A stretch of 64,000 nucleotides of DNA from Ceratothoa steindachneri (taxonomy: Eukaryota; Arthropoda; Malacostraca; Isopoda; Cymothoidae), in NCBI GenBank assembly GCA_963969495.1, contig OZ018324.1, positions 46,017,019-46,081,018 on the forward strand, given 5' to 3'. Below, one piece after another: positions 53,900 to 64,000 of the stretch. A program made the position numbers and the translations under genes. Position 1 is the stretch's first letter, and every line of letters begins with the position of its first letter. The notes under the pieces are model-generated. The model saw nothing but the letters and a program-made list of their open reading frames with translations, had not been told where the DNA came from and made no database searches.

Positions 53900-55180
53900 C
53901 AAAATTCCCCACCAGTCTGCAAATACTTTTGTTTGCACCCTAAAACTTTTTCAATTTTAAGAGAGGATTATGGCTTGCAACAGGTTTCTAATAATAAAGG
54001 TCTCTTCTTCTTTGTACTTTAAGCAAACAGTCAATAAATTTCCCTATACTTGGATGATGCATTTCAAGTTCCGATTGCAACATCCTGTTTGCTGCTTCTG
54101 TTAAATTGTTTGTCCTGTCTTCTTCGTTCAGTACTCGCTGAAATTTATTCCACATTGCATGAAAATAACGAGGCTCTCTCTTGTCTTTTGGTCTTTTGTC
54201 CATCCTTCCTACATAATTTTCTTCAAACCAATTGAGAAGTTCTTGTAGATCATCGGGTAATTCGTGAGTTAACTGCAAGATTGCTTCATTTATATGTTTT
54301 ATTAGAATAAAAGCTAAGACAGACCATTAGGAATTTTAAGTTAAACTCTGGATCATTTCTATATTGAGGAGAATGTCCTTAAGCATGAACATGCTTTTTC
54401 ATATTTTGATACAAATGGAAAAAACAACCTCTGATATCTGATGAAGTGAAATGCATTTATAAACTATTAAAATTTCCCAATTTATAGTCAGAGTTGATAA
54501 TTGCTGGACTAAAACTAGGTTAAATTTTTAAAATCATGTCAAATAACTTGTCATGAGTTCCACGAATTATATAGGGATCAGAGCGTATAGCAAGTGATGG
54601 ACATCCCCGTATTTCTCACCTGAGATTACATAAACCTGGGGAAAAATGGGGTGGTGAAATTTTAAAACTAACATAAACAAAACTTTCCACACCCATATTA
54701 TAATTTCAGGTTACTTCTACGTCTTAATATTAAAATTCTACAAGAAGTTTCAGAACATCCACTGTCTGCAAGCAAAAAATCTTCCGTTTTTCTCCACAAA
54801 GTGTATAATTTTTTAATTCTTCTAGGTTAACAAAACTGGCTAAATCGCTTGGGCTCATCAGGTATAATCTTACATTATTTCTTTGTCGACGGACCATCGT
54901 TTGAAAAGATCTATTATCTGGCATAGCTCCTTGGCAAGCTTGAGATAAATTCTGTAAGCATTCGTTGACAACTATAGCTGTCCTTTCTTCTTCGTTTCAT
55001 GCACGCGTCTTTATTTGGCTGGAGAAGGATCTTGTGAATGGTTATTATTATATGTAACGATTTCTTAGTTGTGAACACAAATTCTTGATTTACAGGAATC
55101 TTTTCTTTTACACTTATAAATTTTGTTTCCTTATCTGGACTATATCTATCAAAGACAGATAACATCTTCACGTTCAAGTT
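53900..55180 (-). pseudogene. Mutator-like (MULE) transposase relic
   Basis: From the N-terminal side (55177 downward): 'EFVFTTKKSLHIII' and a KRRRKD patch, the region of the FLYWCH-type zinc finger; 'QTMVRRQRNN' and 'MSPSDLASF' (54900-54830); in the DDE core 'PAIINSDYKLGNFNS' (about 54510), 'DIRGCFFHLYQNMKKHVHA' (about 54440, matching the MULE C-x-H motif GC.FHl.Q...K.v...GL) and 'NDPEFNLKFLMVCLSF'; then the C-terminal 'NWFEENYVGRMDKRP' and 'RTNNLTEAANRML' with 'HPSIGKFIDCLLKVQ' (54278-53988), which equals the family's tRTNN..Eg.H......hPtiw.fi..Lk.e. One catalytic Asp region is unreadable and there are stops at 54520, 54495 and 54380. Confidence 0.85.
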
Positions 55181-55369
55181 TTAGCTTTCCAAGTTTTGAT
55201 ATTTAGGGTCTAAGAAATGTTTAATCATTGAAATATTTGAACTTTTATTAATTTGCATAAAAAATTAGGAAAGTTTGATTATAGGAGAACCAGTTCATCA
55301 ACTTGAAAGATATCTAATACACAATTGAATTTAAAATTCAAAAGCATTTCCAATTTAGACACTTCACTG

Positions 55370-55830
55370 CTGGAAAAATATAATGCAAAATTTTTTGTTA
55401 AATTTTTTGTTTCAAGAGTTTACATCTTTATGCTGGAAAAAGAGCAATTAGTAAAATCTCCTGAAATCTATTCCCCATAAATATTTAGAAACAGGTGTCG
55501 CAACTTTTGTTTGAAACCAGGCCTGGTCAGTCTGTTTAGGGTACAATAAGCATAGGCAGTTTATTTGTGATCTCCACCAAAAATGGACTTAGTTTATTCC
55601 CTTTAAAGTAATTTATGAAGCCCATAAATATTTATAACAGGTCAACCGTTATTCTAAAGACAAAATACTCTATTTATTGCTATTGGTATTCCAAGAGTTT
55701 AAGAACACCATATTGGAAAATGACCATTATGTGGAATCCCCCTAAATCCCCCGATAAATATATAGTTGTCAACCATTAGCCCAAAGCCAAAATACTGTCC
55801 TCAAAAGTTTCATTTGTACTTTTTCTCTCA
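55370..55830. repeat. Degenerate tandem repeat (about 135-150 bp, three units)
   Basis: A box 'c(c)cataaatatttataacag' followed by a 'gtcaacc.tta....aaag.caaaatact' box occurs at about 55476, 55620 and 55752, with 'agagttta.....atattgg(a)aaa' boxes between. Old and divergent; unit limits are approximate. Confidence 0.5.
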
Positions 55831-56019
55831 CATGATATATTGCTTTCGTATTAATTCTTTTGCTCCAAGGGCTATGAGATAACTAATTCTTCTAGGTAAA
55901 AGAAAATAGTAATTTCAAACCACTTTTCAGACATTTCCAAAGAATTTAGTTAGCACTAATAGAGAGAAAATGTCCACCAAGATAGCCCATTCCGCATATT
56001 TAGAAATACTTTTTCCTAT

Positions 56020-56660
56020 ATAACCGGATATGCTAACCAGATCTTATTCAATAGCTGATCGTTTCTTTCTAGGGTAAGGCTCTCGAGTTCACCAAATTTG
56101 GTAGATATCGGGTAATTAGTGTTCGTGAAATTTTGTAAACAAACAAATGAAAACATGTTGGTGATTACATAATTTGCCCAAAATTACCTTGGCAAGAATT
56201 TTTTTTTCAAATATTTCGAAACTCGACATTAACGTTTGCAACTTCAAAGATACAATTTTTATTTTAAAAATTAATAAAGAAAATATTTCCTAACCGGATA
56301 AAACCAGATCTTGGTCAAAACTAGGCGCTTCCTTCTAAGCTAAGACTCAAGTGTTCAACCAGATTTAGTAGAAATCATTAATTGGGTTTCGCGCTATTTT
56401 TTTAACAAAGAAATTAAACTTGTGGCCATTACATAATCTCAAGATTAACCCTTGCAGCTTCAAAAATATAATTTTTAGTTAATAAATTACAAAAGAAAAA
56501 ATACCTAACTTGAAAAACAGGCTTTGTTCAAAAACTAATAGTTTATTTCTCAATTAATGGTCGAGTACTCCACCAAATTTTGTAGAAATCAATCTATTAG
56601 TTTTTGAGTAGGCTTGAACACGAACGAAGGCCGCCAATCACATAATTTCTGACTTCTTTG
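56020..56660. repeat. Degenerate tandem repeat (about 210-260 bp, three units)
   Basis: Boxes 'taaccggata' and 'accagatctt.ttcaa' (56033/56046, 56291/56303, weaker at 56516) are each followed by 'ccaaatttggtagaaatc' (56090, 56362, 56573) and by an 'attacataatttc' box (56164, 56424, 56638). The motif order and the aacaaa-rich spacers are those of a satellite-like element. Confidence 0.7.
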
Positions 56661-56744
56661 TCAGAGATTTCTAACACCAACCTAACTTTTCCAGATTTTT
56701 TTATAATTGATTTGGTTGAATGGAAAATTTTATAACAAGGTGTG

Positions 56745-56865
56745 TGCCCCATAGGGTCTGCGCGAAAGAGGGTCTGTGACGGAAATAGTCCGGGCCGAAT
56801 AGGGTCTGCGCCGAAACGGTTGCGCCGAACAGGGTAGCGCCGAAACGGCCGTGCCAAAACGTCCT
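56745..56865. repeat. GC-rich minisatellite 'gcgccgaaacgg'
   Basis: Short units gcgccgaa(ac/ca)(g)ggt.t occur about six to seven times with variation, beginning at 'cccatagggtctgcgc' and ending at 'gtgccaaaacgtcctag'. It has strong CpG content in an AT-rich setting. Units of this type occur at the ends of some invertebrate DNA elements, from memory. The minus-strand frame through it is arginine-rich and is a shadow. Confidence 0.8.
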
Positions 56866-57101
56866 AGAACCTGCCTCCACACTTTTCCTCTTTACAATTA
56901 AAACCGCACATGCTTAAGTACATGAAAAAACTGCTTTATCACAAGATCTGTGGCGTTAAAGATTGCATAGGTTCTGTATATTGGCCATTATGCAGTTCAG
57001 CTCATTTTCTTTCGCACAAATACACATTCTCACTATATCACATCAGAGAGAACAAGTCTTATCATTCATTTACTTAATCAAGCATAAAGTGCTCACCACC
57101 C

Positions 57102-57283
<182 letters not shown>

Positions 57284-58329
57284 AGTGTGGTCTAGCTTAT
57301 TAGAAGGCTGTGTGACCCTAAGTGGCCATAGCAGCGCTTCCTGTGGCCCTGACCGGCGACATCACCTGGAGTATCTGCTTGCCCTTATTTGAAGATGACC
57401 AGGTACGATACGACGCAGTGGCGGAGAGCAAAAGGAGTCGTATGTCTTTTAGCTTTATTCAAAGCACAAGATTAATTGAAAATATCTCTCTGATTTACAA
57501 TTTACAAGGGTATTGTACAAGATTTATATGATAGGTGGTAGGGCTTATCTCCAAAGGAGTTTATTAATTGCATCCTACTTGGGAGTTGCTATTGACTAAT
57601 CTAATTGGTCTTCAAATCCTATATTACGCCGGAGAAGTTTTCTCAAGTTTTTAAGTAGGCCTGGCAATACTAACATAAGAAGGACAGGTCACATTTCAGC
57701 ACTAACTGTTTATTTGATACTTTTTCGACCAGTAGGCGGGCAAACATTTTTTAAACCTATTTTAAAAGTGGGTGGTACCTGAAACGTATGACGTCAAGCA
57801 GAAGAAATTCCTAAGCATTTTATTTTAGAGAAATATTCAGGAAAAGGCGGGATTTTTATAAGTGTCTTGGTTTTGCTGCTTAGATGACACAATTTCTGTC
57901 AAAGATCAGTTTAGCTTTGAAAAATAATGTAAACTTTGTGAACTGCTAAGTATTTAATTCGTGTCTATTTGTCTATCTATTACACTGGGGAACAATGTAT
58001 TTGGCGAATTTACAAAAGTACATTTTTCTACCTAAATCGAGCATACTGAATTCATATCTGAAATCAGATTCTCTCTAAATGCTACAGATTTTTCTTAATA
58101 ACAATAACTAATATTATACAATAATTTTAATTTATCACGCCTATCATCATGCCCTGAAGTAGTTTTAAATCATCCTTTTACGTTGTTTATAGTAAAGCAG
58201 GTTTTTTTGCACGAACATTTTATTGCATATGAGAAGAAACTTAAATTACAGGTTAGGATTACAAATACTGTAATCAAATAGATTCTTATTCATTAATGTC
58301 CGTAAATCAGGCTGAAGGACCTCTTCTTG
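57284..58329. other. No recognisable gene
   Basis: 57290-57450 is GC-balanced and may be a decayed relic; the rest is AT-rich. Nothing assignable. Confidence 0.4.
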
Positions 58330-60010
58330 ATTTTAATCAGGCAAAAAATTGCGTTTGTAACTCTTTCTCTTTTAAGTCTTCTCTAGGCTGATATTATCTA
58401 ATCGACCAGCAGTGTTCCGCCATCATGTATCTATCCCAGTGACCTTGGTAGCGCTCTTTTTCATCGTCACCAAATCGTGATGGAAGCGTTCACCTTGTTC
58501 GTCGCTCACGGCTCCCAGATCCTCTAGGAATCGTTTGAGGTTACTATTTAGGAAATGCAGCTTCACACTCATGTTGCATCCCACATCACGATATGCTAAA
58601 GGCATATTAGTAACCAGATCCTCGTAGTTATGCACTTTTTTGTTTCTTAAGAAGTATCGAATAACGGCAGAAAGTGAGAGCCTAGGCTACCTTCTATTTT
58701 TTATTCATGGTGTTTACGAATCTAGAATCACTCAAAAGTCTTCGGATTTGGGGACCACCAAATACTCCTGCTTTTTTTCCGTATAACAAACAGGAAATAA
58801 CTATACTATGTACTGAAAACAACAATTTTTAGTCCTGAACGCCTTGACATACTGCTTCATCAACCCCAGTTTGAGATGATGTGGAAGGAAAACGATCTTC
58901 TCTCGACTTACGATTGGCTCATTAACAATGTTTGGCATTCCTGTTTCCAAAGGTTTCCGAACTGACCAAACATTTTGGGACGAGTATTTGTCAGGAGCTC
59001 GACTGTCCCACATACAGATATAGCATGGAAACTTTATATATCCTATCCACTGGCCGAGAAGGAAGTTGACCATCTTAAGGTCTACACATATGATCCAATT
59101 GTGTTCATAGTACTTAAGCAAATCCATGACCATTCTTATGTCATCGTGAGCTTCTCGAAGATGGACAGAGTGACCGAGATGAACTGCACCAAAGTCTTTG
59201 CCCTTATGCAAAAGGACACATTTGAGGCTACACTTTGAGCTATCCAAATACAGTCCCTACTTAGCAGGGCTATAGGTGCCAAGTCCCAACAGACCAAGAA
59301 CATCGTGGCAGTATACAAATTGTTTGTTCTCAGAAAAATATTTAACAAATGTCCTCTCTCTTGTTCGGTAATCTGATACCCGTACCGACTTGTCAAGCAT
59401 ATGTCTTCCCATCAACCTGGAAGCACAAAGTTCTGAAGCTTTTTTAGAGAGCGCCAAATCACGTATCAAGTCATTCAAATCCTTTTGATTGAAACAATGA
59501 GAAGCTAATGACTGTCCAGCATCTGATGATGAATCTGCAGACTCTGAATCCCTTCCATGGACATCCATATCAGGTACATCATTTTCATCCTCGCAGGAAG
59601 CATATCCACTGAAAAATGGAACCGGTGAAACCTCATAATGAGGTACTGGCCGGATCACCGAGGGAATGTTGGGGTAGTCAATCTCATGCCAATTTTTCTT
59701 GCCAATCCCTTTAGTAATTACCAGACAGAAATAACAGTCCAATACATGATCCTTTGGCTCTGGCCACACCATGGGGATTTCAAAGAAGGACCTTTTCTCT
59801 TTCCTTTCGTCCCCTCCGAAGATGTTTCACACAACTATGGCAAACAGCATTTGCGGCCCACTTCTTATCTTGATCGCCAAGTGGAGCATCAAAATATGCC
59901 TTATAATTGCGATCACAAAGTTTGATATATTTTGCCTTTGACGAAGGCGCAATATATCATTAACGCGTTCGTCTGAATCAGTAACGCAATTTCCTCTTGA
60001 CTAAGCAATC
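58330..60010 (-). pseudogene. CYFC-family protein, nearly full-length intronless relic (copy B)
   Basis: The minus strand carries the whole family plan in shifted frames. N-terminal zinc-like module: 'YFDAPLGDQDKKWAANAVCH' with SCVKHL, then 'VWPEPKDHVLDCYFC' (59930-59720; all four later cysteines kept). Then 'YPNIPSVIRPVPHYEVSPVP' (59670), an acidic spacer, 'FNQKDLNDLIRDLALSKKAS' (59500), 'FVKYFSENKQFVYCHDVLGL' (59345), 'DSSKCSLKCVLLHKGKDFGA' (59245), 'WIICVDLKMVNFLLGQWIGY' (59095), 'FPCYICMWDSRAPD' (59020), 'HHLKLGLMKQYVKAF' (58875), 'FGGPQIRRLL' (58755), and 'SDEQGERFHHD' (58505) with an 'MMAEHCW' equivalent (58425). At least five frameshifts or stops. The expected length is about 550 codons. 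Function unknown; probably mobile or retro-copied since it is intronless and multi-copy. Confidence 0.85.
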
Positions 60011-60417
60011 AGTCTAACATGAAAACTAAAAAAAGAAACAATAATATCAATATTTTGCACAATAACACTTATTACTATCTTACTACTATGTACTGTAAAG
60101 TATTTGCTTTCTACAAGCACACTCTCTGTCCGTCCAGAGAGCAGTTTTCGGGGAAACGAGAAAATAGAGATTACAGAATAATTATAGCATTTAAGTACAA
60201 AGAGATTATATATTTGAAATCAGTATGAAAAAAACGAATTAAAATTGCAAGATGTATCAAAGTCACCAGAAAATGCGATTAAAATTGTTCCCTGTGTTTT
60301 CTATTGATCAATTGAATTATATGCAAATGTAAGTTTACTTAGTATGAAAGTGAGAGCCGAACTTCCTGTTTCATTTAACTATTCTATAGTTAAAGTACTT
60401 AACATATATTATATTTA

Positions 60418-60497
<80 letters not shown>

Positions 60498-61105
60498 TAG
60501 TCCCTCTTAGTTCTAAGGATTTCATCATCTAAACAAGTAGAGAGCAGAAGTGTCCTCCCTCATACATGAAACGAAATACAATTGTTCTTTAACTTTTTCA
60601 CCCCCAAAAAGTTTGAGGTTCCTGCAACTTGCGAATTAAAGAAAAAAATCTCCCAATCTTTTATGCTGAACAACGTTCGCCTTCTTAATTTATAATTCCA
60701 AGAGAAATCTTAATGGAAATTCTAATATGCTTTTGGTAAGAACTTTAGTACAATGGAGTCTTCAGAAGTTATTCTGAAGGAGGTTTCCTTTGTCCAGGAG
60801 CTTTTGATCACTTATTATGCAAAATTATATTTCTGCCTATTTTCCTTTATTGTATTTCTTAAAATTACATTATATAAGTGATTTAAACTTGTTATACTTT
60901 ATTACTTGGAGATTTTTTTATATATTTAGGTTCAAAACTAAAATCTATATATTCCTACTAAGTAAAATCTACAAATGATCTCCTTAGCATAAAAAAGTCA
61001 ATCCAAGAATAGTTTGTTTTCTTTCTTTTCATATATGGCATTTAGAGTCAATATAATGAGAGTAAATATTCTACTAATGATAATCTTAACTGCAGGAACA
61101 TTACT
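60011..61105. other. AT-rich, (TA)n tract inside
   Basis: Contains a (TA)n tract at 60424-60494. No gene recognised. Confidence 0.6.
60424..60494. repeat. (TA)n microsatellite
   Basis: Uninterrupted TA tract of about 71 bp. Confidence 0.98.
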
Positions 61106-61110
61106 AAACA

Positions 61111-62260
61111 GTCTGCTGACCGAAAAGTCGCGTGCTTTCACTTATTGTGGTTTATCACCTTACGACGTTCAAAGCTTTCAATAATTCCCTTACTAACCTA
61201 GGGAAAACATTAGCATTTCTACCTTTCGAAAGAAAATGTAAAAAACATAAAGGCTTAAATTGTTTTAGAATCGGCAAAATAGTTATGATGTTATTACCGA
61301 AACAAAATAAATCCAAAAGTAACCTTGGGAGGACTTGGAAATTTTATTATTCGAAAGAGAATGTAAAACAAAATAAGGATTTTAAATTTCGTTAGAATAC
61401 GCCAACTAGTTATGATGTTATTGCCAAAACAACATGATTCCCGGGCTAAGTTGTGAGGCCCTGGTTAATTATATCATTTGCAAGAGAATAAAAACAACAT
61501 AAGTGTTTCAAATTTCCTGAGAATAGGAAGAATAGTTATGATGTTATTGAAGAAAAAAAACTTGGACTAACTTTGGCAATTATATTATTCGAAAGACGTT
61601 GTAAAACAACATAATGATTTCAAACTTCTTTAGAATACGCCTAATATGTATGATGTTATTGCCAAAAAACATGATTTCCGGGTTAACCTTGGGATGACTT
61701 GACAATTATATGATTCGAAAGAGAATGAAAAAGAACATAATCGTTTAAAATTTCGTTTCAAATCGGCCAAAGTGTTATGATGTTATTGAAAAAAGAAGGA
61801 ATTCGCGGGCTAACCTTGGGAAGACTTTGGCAGTTATATTATTCGAAAGAGAATGTAAAACAACAGAAAGCTTTCAGGTTGGTTAGAATTGGCCCAATAG
61901 TTATTATGTTATTACCCCCCAGAAAATAATTCCCGTGCTAATCTTGGGCGGACTTTGACAATTATATCATTCGAAATAGAATGTAAAATAACATAATGAT
62001 TTCAAATTCCGTTAGAATAGGGTGAATAGTTATGATATTATTGCCAAAACAATATAATTCCAGGGGTAACATTGGAAGGACTTTGACAGTTGAATCATTC
62101 AAAGGAGAATATAAAATAATCCAAGGATTTCAAATTTCGTTAGAATCAGCCTAATAGGAGAAATGTTATTTCAAAAACAAAAAGATGCGAAACAGGATCT
62201 GACCGACCTAGTGAAATAAATAAACAGGCGCCCGCGACTAGACTAGCACACGACTAAAAG
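61111..62260 (+). repeat. 127-bp satellite with fixed leader, long array (8 units)
   Basis: The leader 'gtctgctgaccgaaaagtcg' at 61111 matches the leader at 23729. The landmark 'agttatgatg' or its variant recurs at 61281, 61408, 61534, 61646, 61773, 61899, 62028 and 62156, so periods are 112-129 bp and mostly 126-128. After the last unit a terminal segment contains 'agcacacgactaaaa' (62245), which is an inverted match to 'agtcgcgtgct' of the leader (61126). That short inverted repeat could mark the ends of a mobile element that carries the array internally. Confidence 0.9.
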
Positions 62261-62585
62261 TTCCGCTGTTTTAATAGAGGTTTGGGTAATTTTAATATTT
62301 CCATGAATGTAATATCTAAATAAACCTGATAAAAGAATCAAAAATATACATAACCTTGCATTTTTGGTTATGGGTGGAAAAATGATCAAGTGATTAAGAT
62401 TTAAATATTATATTTAGCGTAGAATTTAAATTTGTAATTGACTTTATCCAAGATATATGCGCAATAAAAAAAAAAATTCCAATCTCCCCCAAATTTATTT
62501 TCTTTCATATTCAATATGTATTGCAAATTCTTGTCTCCATATTTGTGAAATTTTGAAATAATTTAATAAAAATTTATGCTAAGTA
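62261..62585. other. AT-rich spacer
   Basis: No gene or repeat recognised. Confidence 0.5.
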
Positions 62586-63522
62586 CGAGGGGTTGTCAAT
62601 AAGTTTTGCGAATCGGTAGGGCAAAGCAGAGGAAGGAGGATGGCTGTTTGTGGGGGTGTTAGGACAAGTTATGACAAGTCAGGACCGGAGGCCGCACGCT
62701 CCTACCTGGTCTATTTAAAAGCAGTAACAGATCGCAGATCGTCAGTCACCACTTTTTCAACAATGAAGAAGGTTGAACACCACGCAGTGATCAAACTTTT
62801 GACCAAGGAAGGCAAGAATGCAAAAGAGATCCATGAACGCATGGTTGCAGTCTACACCGACACCACCCCTTCCTATGCAGCCATTGCTCGCTGGAATAGG
62901 GAGTTTCGCCATGGTCGTGAGTGCCTTGAAGATGACCCCCGTCCAGGACGCCCGTTAGACATGACCAACGAGGACAATGTGGCCCGTATGGAGAGGATGA
63001 TTTTCTAAAATCGATGGGTGAAGGTCGAAGAAATCGAGCGACAACTTGGAATTGGAATATCACATGGAATTGTTATCAACATCATCCACGACAATTTGGC
63101 CATGACCAAGCACTCTGCCCGTTGGGTCCCTATAAACCTCACGCCTCATGATCGACTTCAACGTCGTCAAAGTCTACGAGGCCAGAGTTGCACAAGCTGC
63201 CCTACGCGAGTGCGGATTCGAGTAGCTCAACCATTCCTCCTACAGTCTAGATCTGGCCCCTAGCGACTACTTTGTATTCCGCCATCTCAAGACTGCACTG
63301 CGTTGACGCTGGTTTGGGGATGATGAAGATGTCCAGCTCGCCGTCCAGGAGTGGATTGAACAGCATTCGGGAGATTTCTGGTTGTCGGGAATTCGAAGCC
63401 TCAGGGACAAGTGGCGCAAGTGCATTGAAGTCGAGGGTAGTTATATTGAAAAATAATAAAACACTTTTTCTCATATCTCGTTTCCTTATATCTGAATTTC
63501 AAAACTTATTGACCGCCCCTAG
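62586..63522 (+). mobile_element. mariner deletion derivative, copy 2 (complete, 937 bp)
   Basis: Flanked by TA on both sides (62584-62585 and 63523-63524). The ends are inverted repeats: cgaggggttgtcaataagtt at the left and, read inward from the right, ctaggggcggtcaataagtt. Inside is an N-terminal transposase portion (from ATG at 62764), then the C-terminal portion and an AATAAA-containing tail at about 63455. Full-length mariners of this type are about 1.3 kb, so about 0.35 kb of the catalytic region is missing, at the same site as in the copy at 26.95 kb. Confidence 0.92.
62764..63456 (+). pseudogene. mariner transposase lacking the first two catalytic Asp
   Basis: Residues 1-81 from the ATG at 62764 form the paired-type DNA-binding half: 'VEHHAVIKLLTKEGKNAKEI', 'YTDTTPSYAAIARWNREF' and the GRP linker 'PRPGRPLDMTNED', then a stop at 63006. 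The second helix-turn-helix ('VKVEEIERQLGIGISHGIVI') continues to 'RWVPINLTPHDRLQRR'. The deletion joins this to 'EARVAQAALRECGFE' (about 63177), 'SLDLAPSDYFVF' (the third catalytic Asp, about 63248) and the C-terminal 'FWLSGIRSLRDKWRKCIEVE' with GSYIEK before the stop at about 63456. The DDE triad is thus reduced to its last residue. It cannot transpose itself but retains both TIRs. Confidence 0.9.
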
Positions 63523-63760
63523 TACCAATAAGGTACGATCATACTCTAAAGGAAAGTAACTTAAAATCATATGAAACTAGAATTTTGCTAGAGAGGCTCA
63601 ATTAATAAATTAAGATTCTAAGATGAAATAAGGTTTTTCTAATTTGAGGCAAATTTCTTCTATTGGTTTGAGGAATAGGTTCTTGCGGTTTTATCAAATT
63701 TATTCATTAACATTAACAATTTTATAAAAACTTCATTTTTAATTCATAACTATATGCAAT
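63523..63760. other. Spacer; probable 3' end of the next mariner
   Basis: AT-rich. The 3' untranslated part and terminal repeat of the minus-strand mariner at 63761 should lie here, but I cannot mark the terminus. Confidence 0.4.
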
Positions 63761-64000
63761 TTAATCAATAATGTATTCTTCGTTGTTATTTACGACTTCT
63801 TCCCAACGTTGAACAAATTTTTCGATGCCTCTGCAATAAAAATCTCTGGATTTTGACTCGAAGAATTCGTCTAACCAGGTTCCTAATTCTACATCAGTAT
63901 TGAACGAAACGCCATGCAAATTGTTGAAGAGCGATTGGAACGATACAAATCCGATGGAGCCAAGTCTGGCGAATATGGAGGATGCGGCAGGATCTCCCAA
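63761..64000 (-). pseudogene. Second mariner type, transposase C-terminus (cut by window end)
   Basis: The minus strand ends with 'FFESKSRDFYCRGIEKFVQR' and WEEVVNNNEEYIID before the TAA at 63763-63761. This is the C-terminus of a mellifera/cecropia-like mariner transposase (from memory of the family's FFdSrp.dFy..GI..L..RWe.vi...G.Yi). Further upstream, in another frame, 'EILPHPPYSPDLAPSD' (63995-63950) carries the third catalytic Asp; a frame change at about 63945 separates it. It differs from the mariner at 62.6 kb, so two mariner lineages are present. Confidence 0.88.

Noticed and set aside
54050..54235. 61-codon plus-strand frame
   Set aside because: Antisense shadow of the MULE transposase C-terminus.
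59638..59925. 95-codon plus-strand frame
   Set aside because: Antisense to the conserved cysteine module of CYFC copy B.

Overview
This window looks like gene-poor, transposon-packed chromosomal DNA of an invertebrate, most likely an arthropod. There is no bacterial gene organisation, no intact host gene that I can recognise, many long (TA)n tracts, and relics of many eukaryotic transposon classes: APE-type LINEs, a Penelope-like element, an RT-RNase H retroelement, mariner, hAT, MULE, a pogo/Tigger MITE, long-inverted-repeat MITEs and tandem arrays. A short motif near 1330 and 8920 resembles a repeat I associate with decapod crustacean genomes, so Crustacea is a weak guess.

Layout. 1-8.8 kb: ORF1 fragment of a LINE (minus), an inverted-repeat-bounded segment with a 112-bp palindrome and a LINE RT whose active site reads YADN, then a nearly full-length but broken Outcast/Nimb-like LINE (4.3-8.5 kb). 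9.4-12.2 kb: (TA)n tracts and a possible solo LTR. 12.2-18.1 kb: the best copy of a jockey/I-type LINE with zinc knuckles, endonuclease, RT and RNase H, all inactivated. 18.1-21.7 kb: AT-rich, nothing recognised. 21.7-28.5 kb: three copies of an AT-rich MITE, a 120-bp satellite, a GGTGTA-rich array, a LINE tail, a CYFC-family relic, a mariner deletion derivative abutting a hAT C-terminus. 29-32 kb: second jockey-type copy. 32.7-35.1 kb: GC-rich repeat island, then a 324-bp pogo-type MITE. 36.3-38.9 kb: a 2.6-kb array of a 16-bp minisatellite. 40.1-43.0 kb (minus): a gag-like ORF with a PPPY motif followed by RT (YLDD) and RNase H, no integrase or recombinase seen. 44.8-48.1 kb: an Outcast-like LINE (minus) against a third jockey-type copy (plus). 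48.3-57.3 kb: Penelope fragment, candidate LTR with a heat-shock-type element, MULE relic, several tandem repeats, and a near-perfect hairpin around (TA)n. 58.3-60 kb (minus): a nearly complete but frameshifted member of an uncharacterised cysteine-rich family. 61.1-62.3 kb: second, larger 127-bp satellite array with the same leader as the first. 62.6-64 kb: a complete mariner deletion derivative with TA target duplication, and the C-terminus of a second mariner type.

The genes do not form a pathway: the window is a layered record of insertions. The observations most worth following are the RT-RNase H element with its PPPY gag-like protein, the two CYFC-family relics, the shared-junction mariner deletion derivative, the satellite that recurs behind one fixed leader, and the stop-free 16-bp minisatellite.
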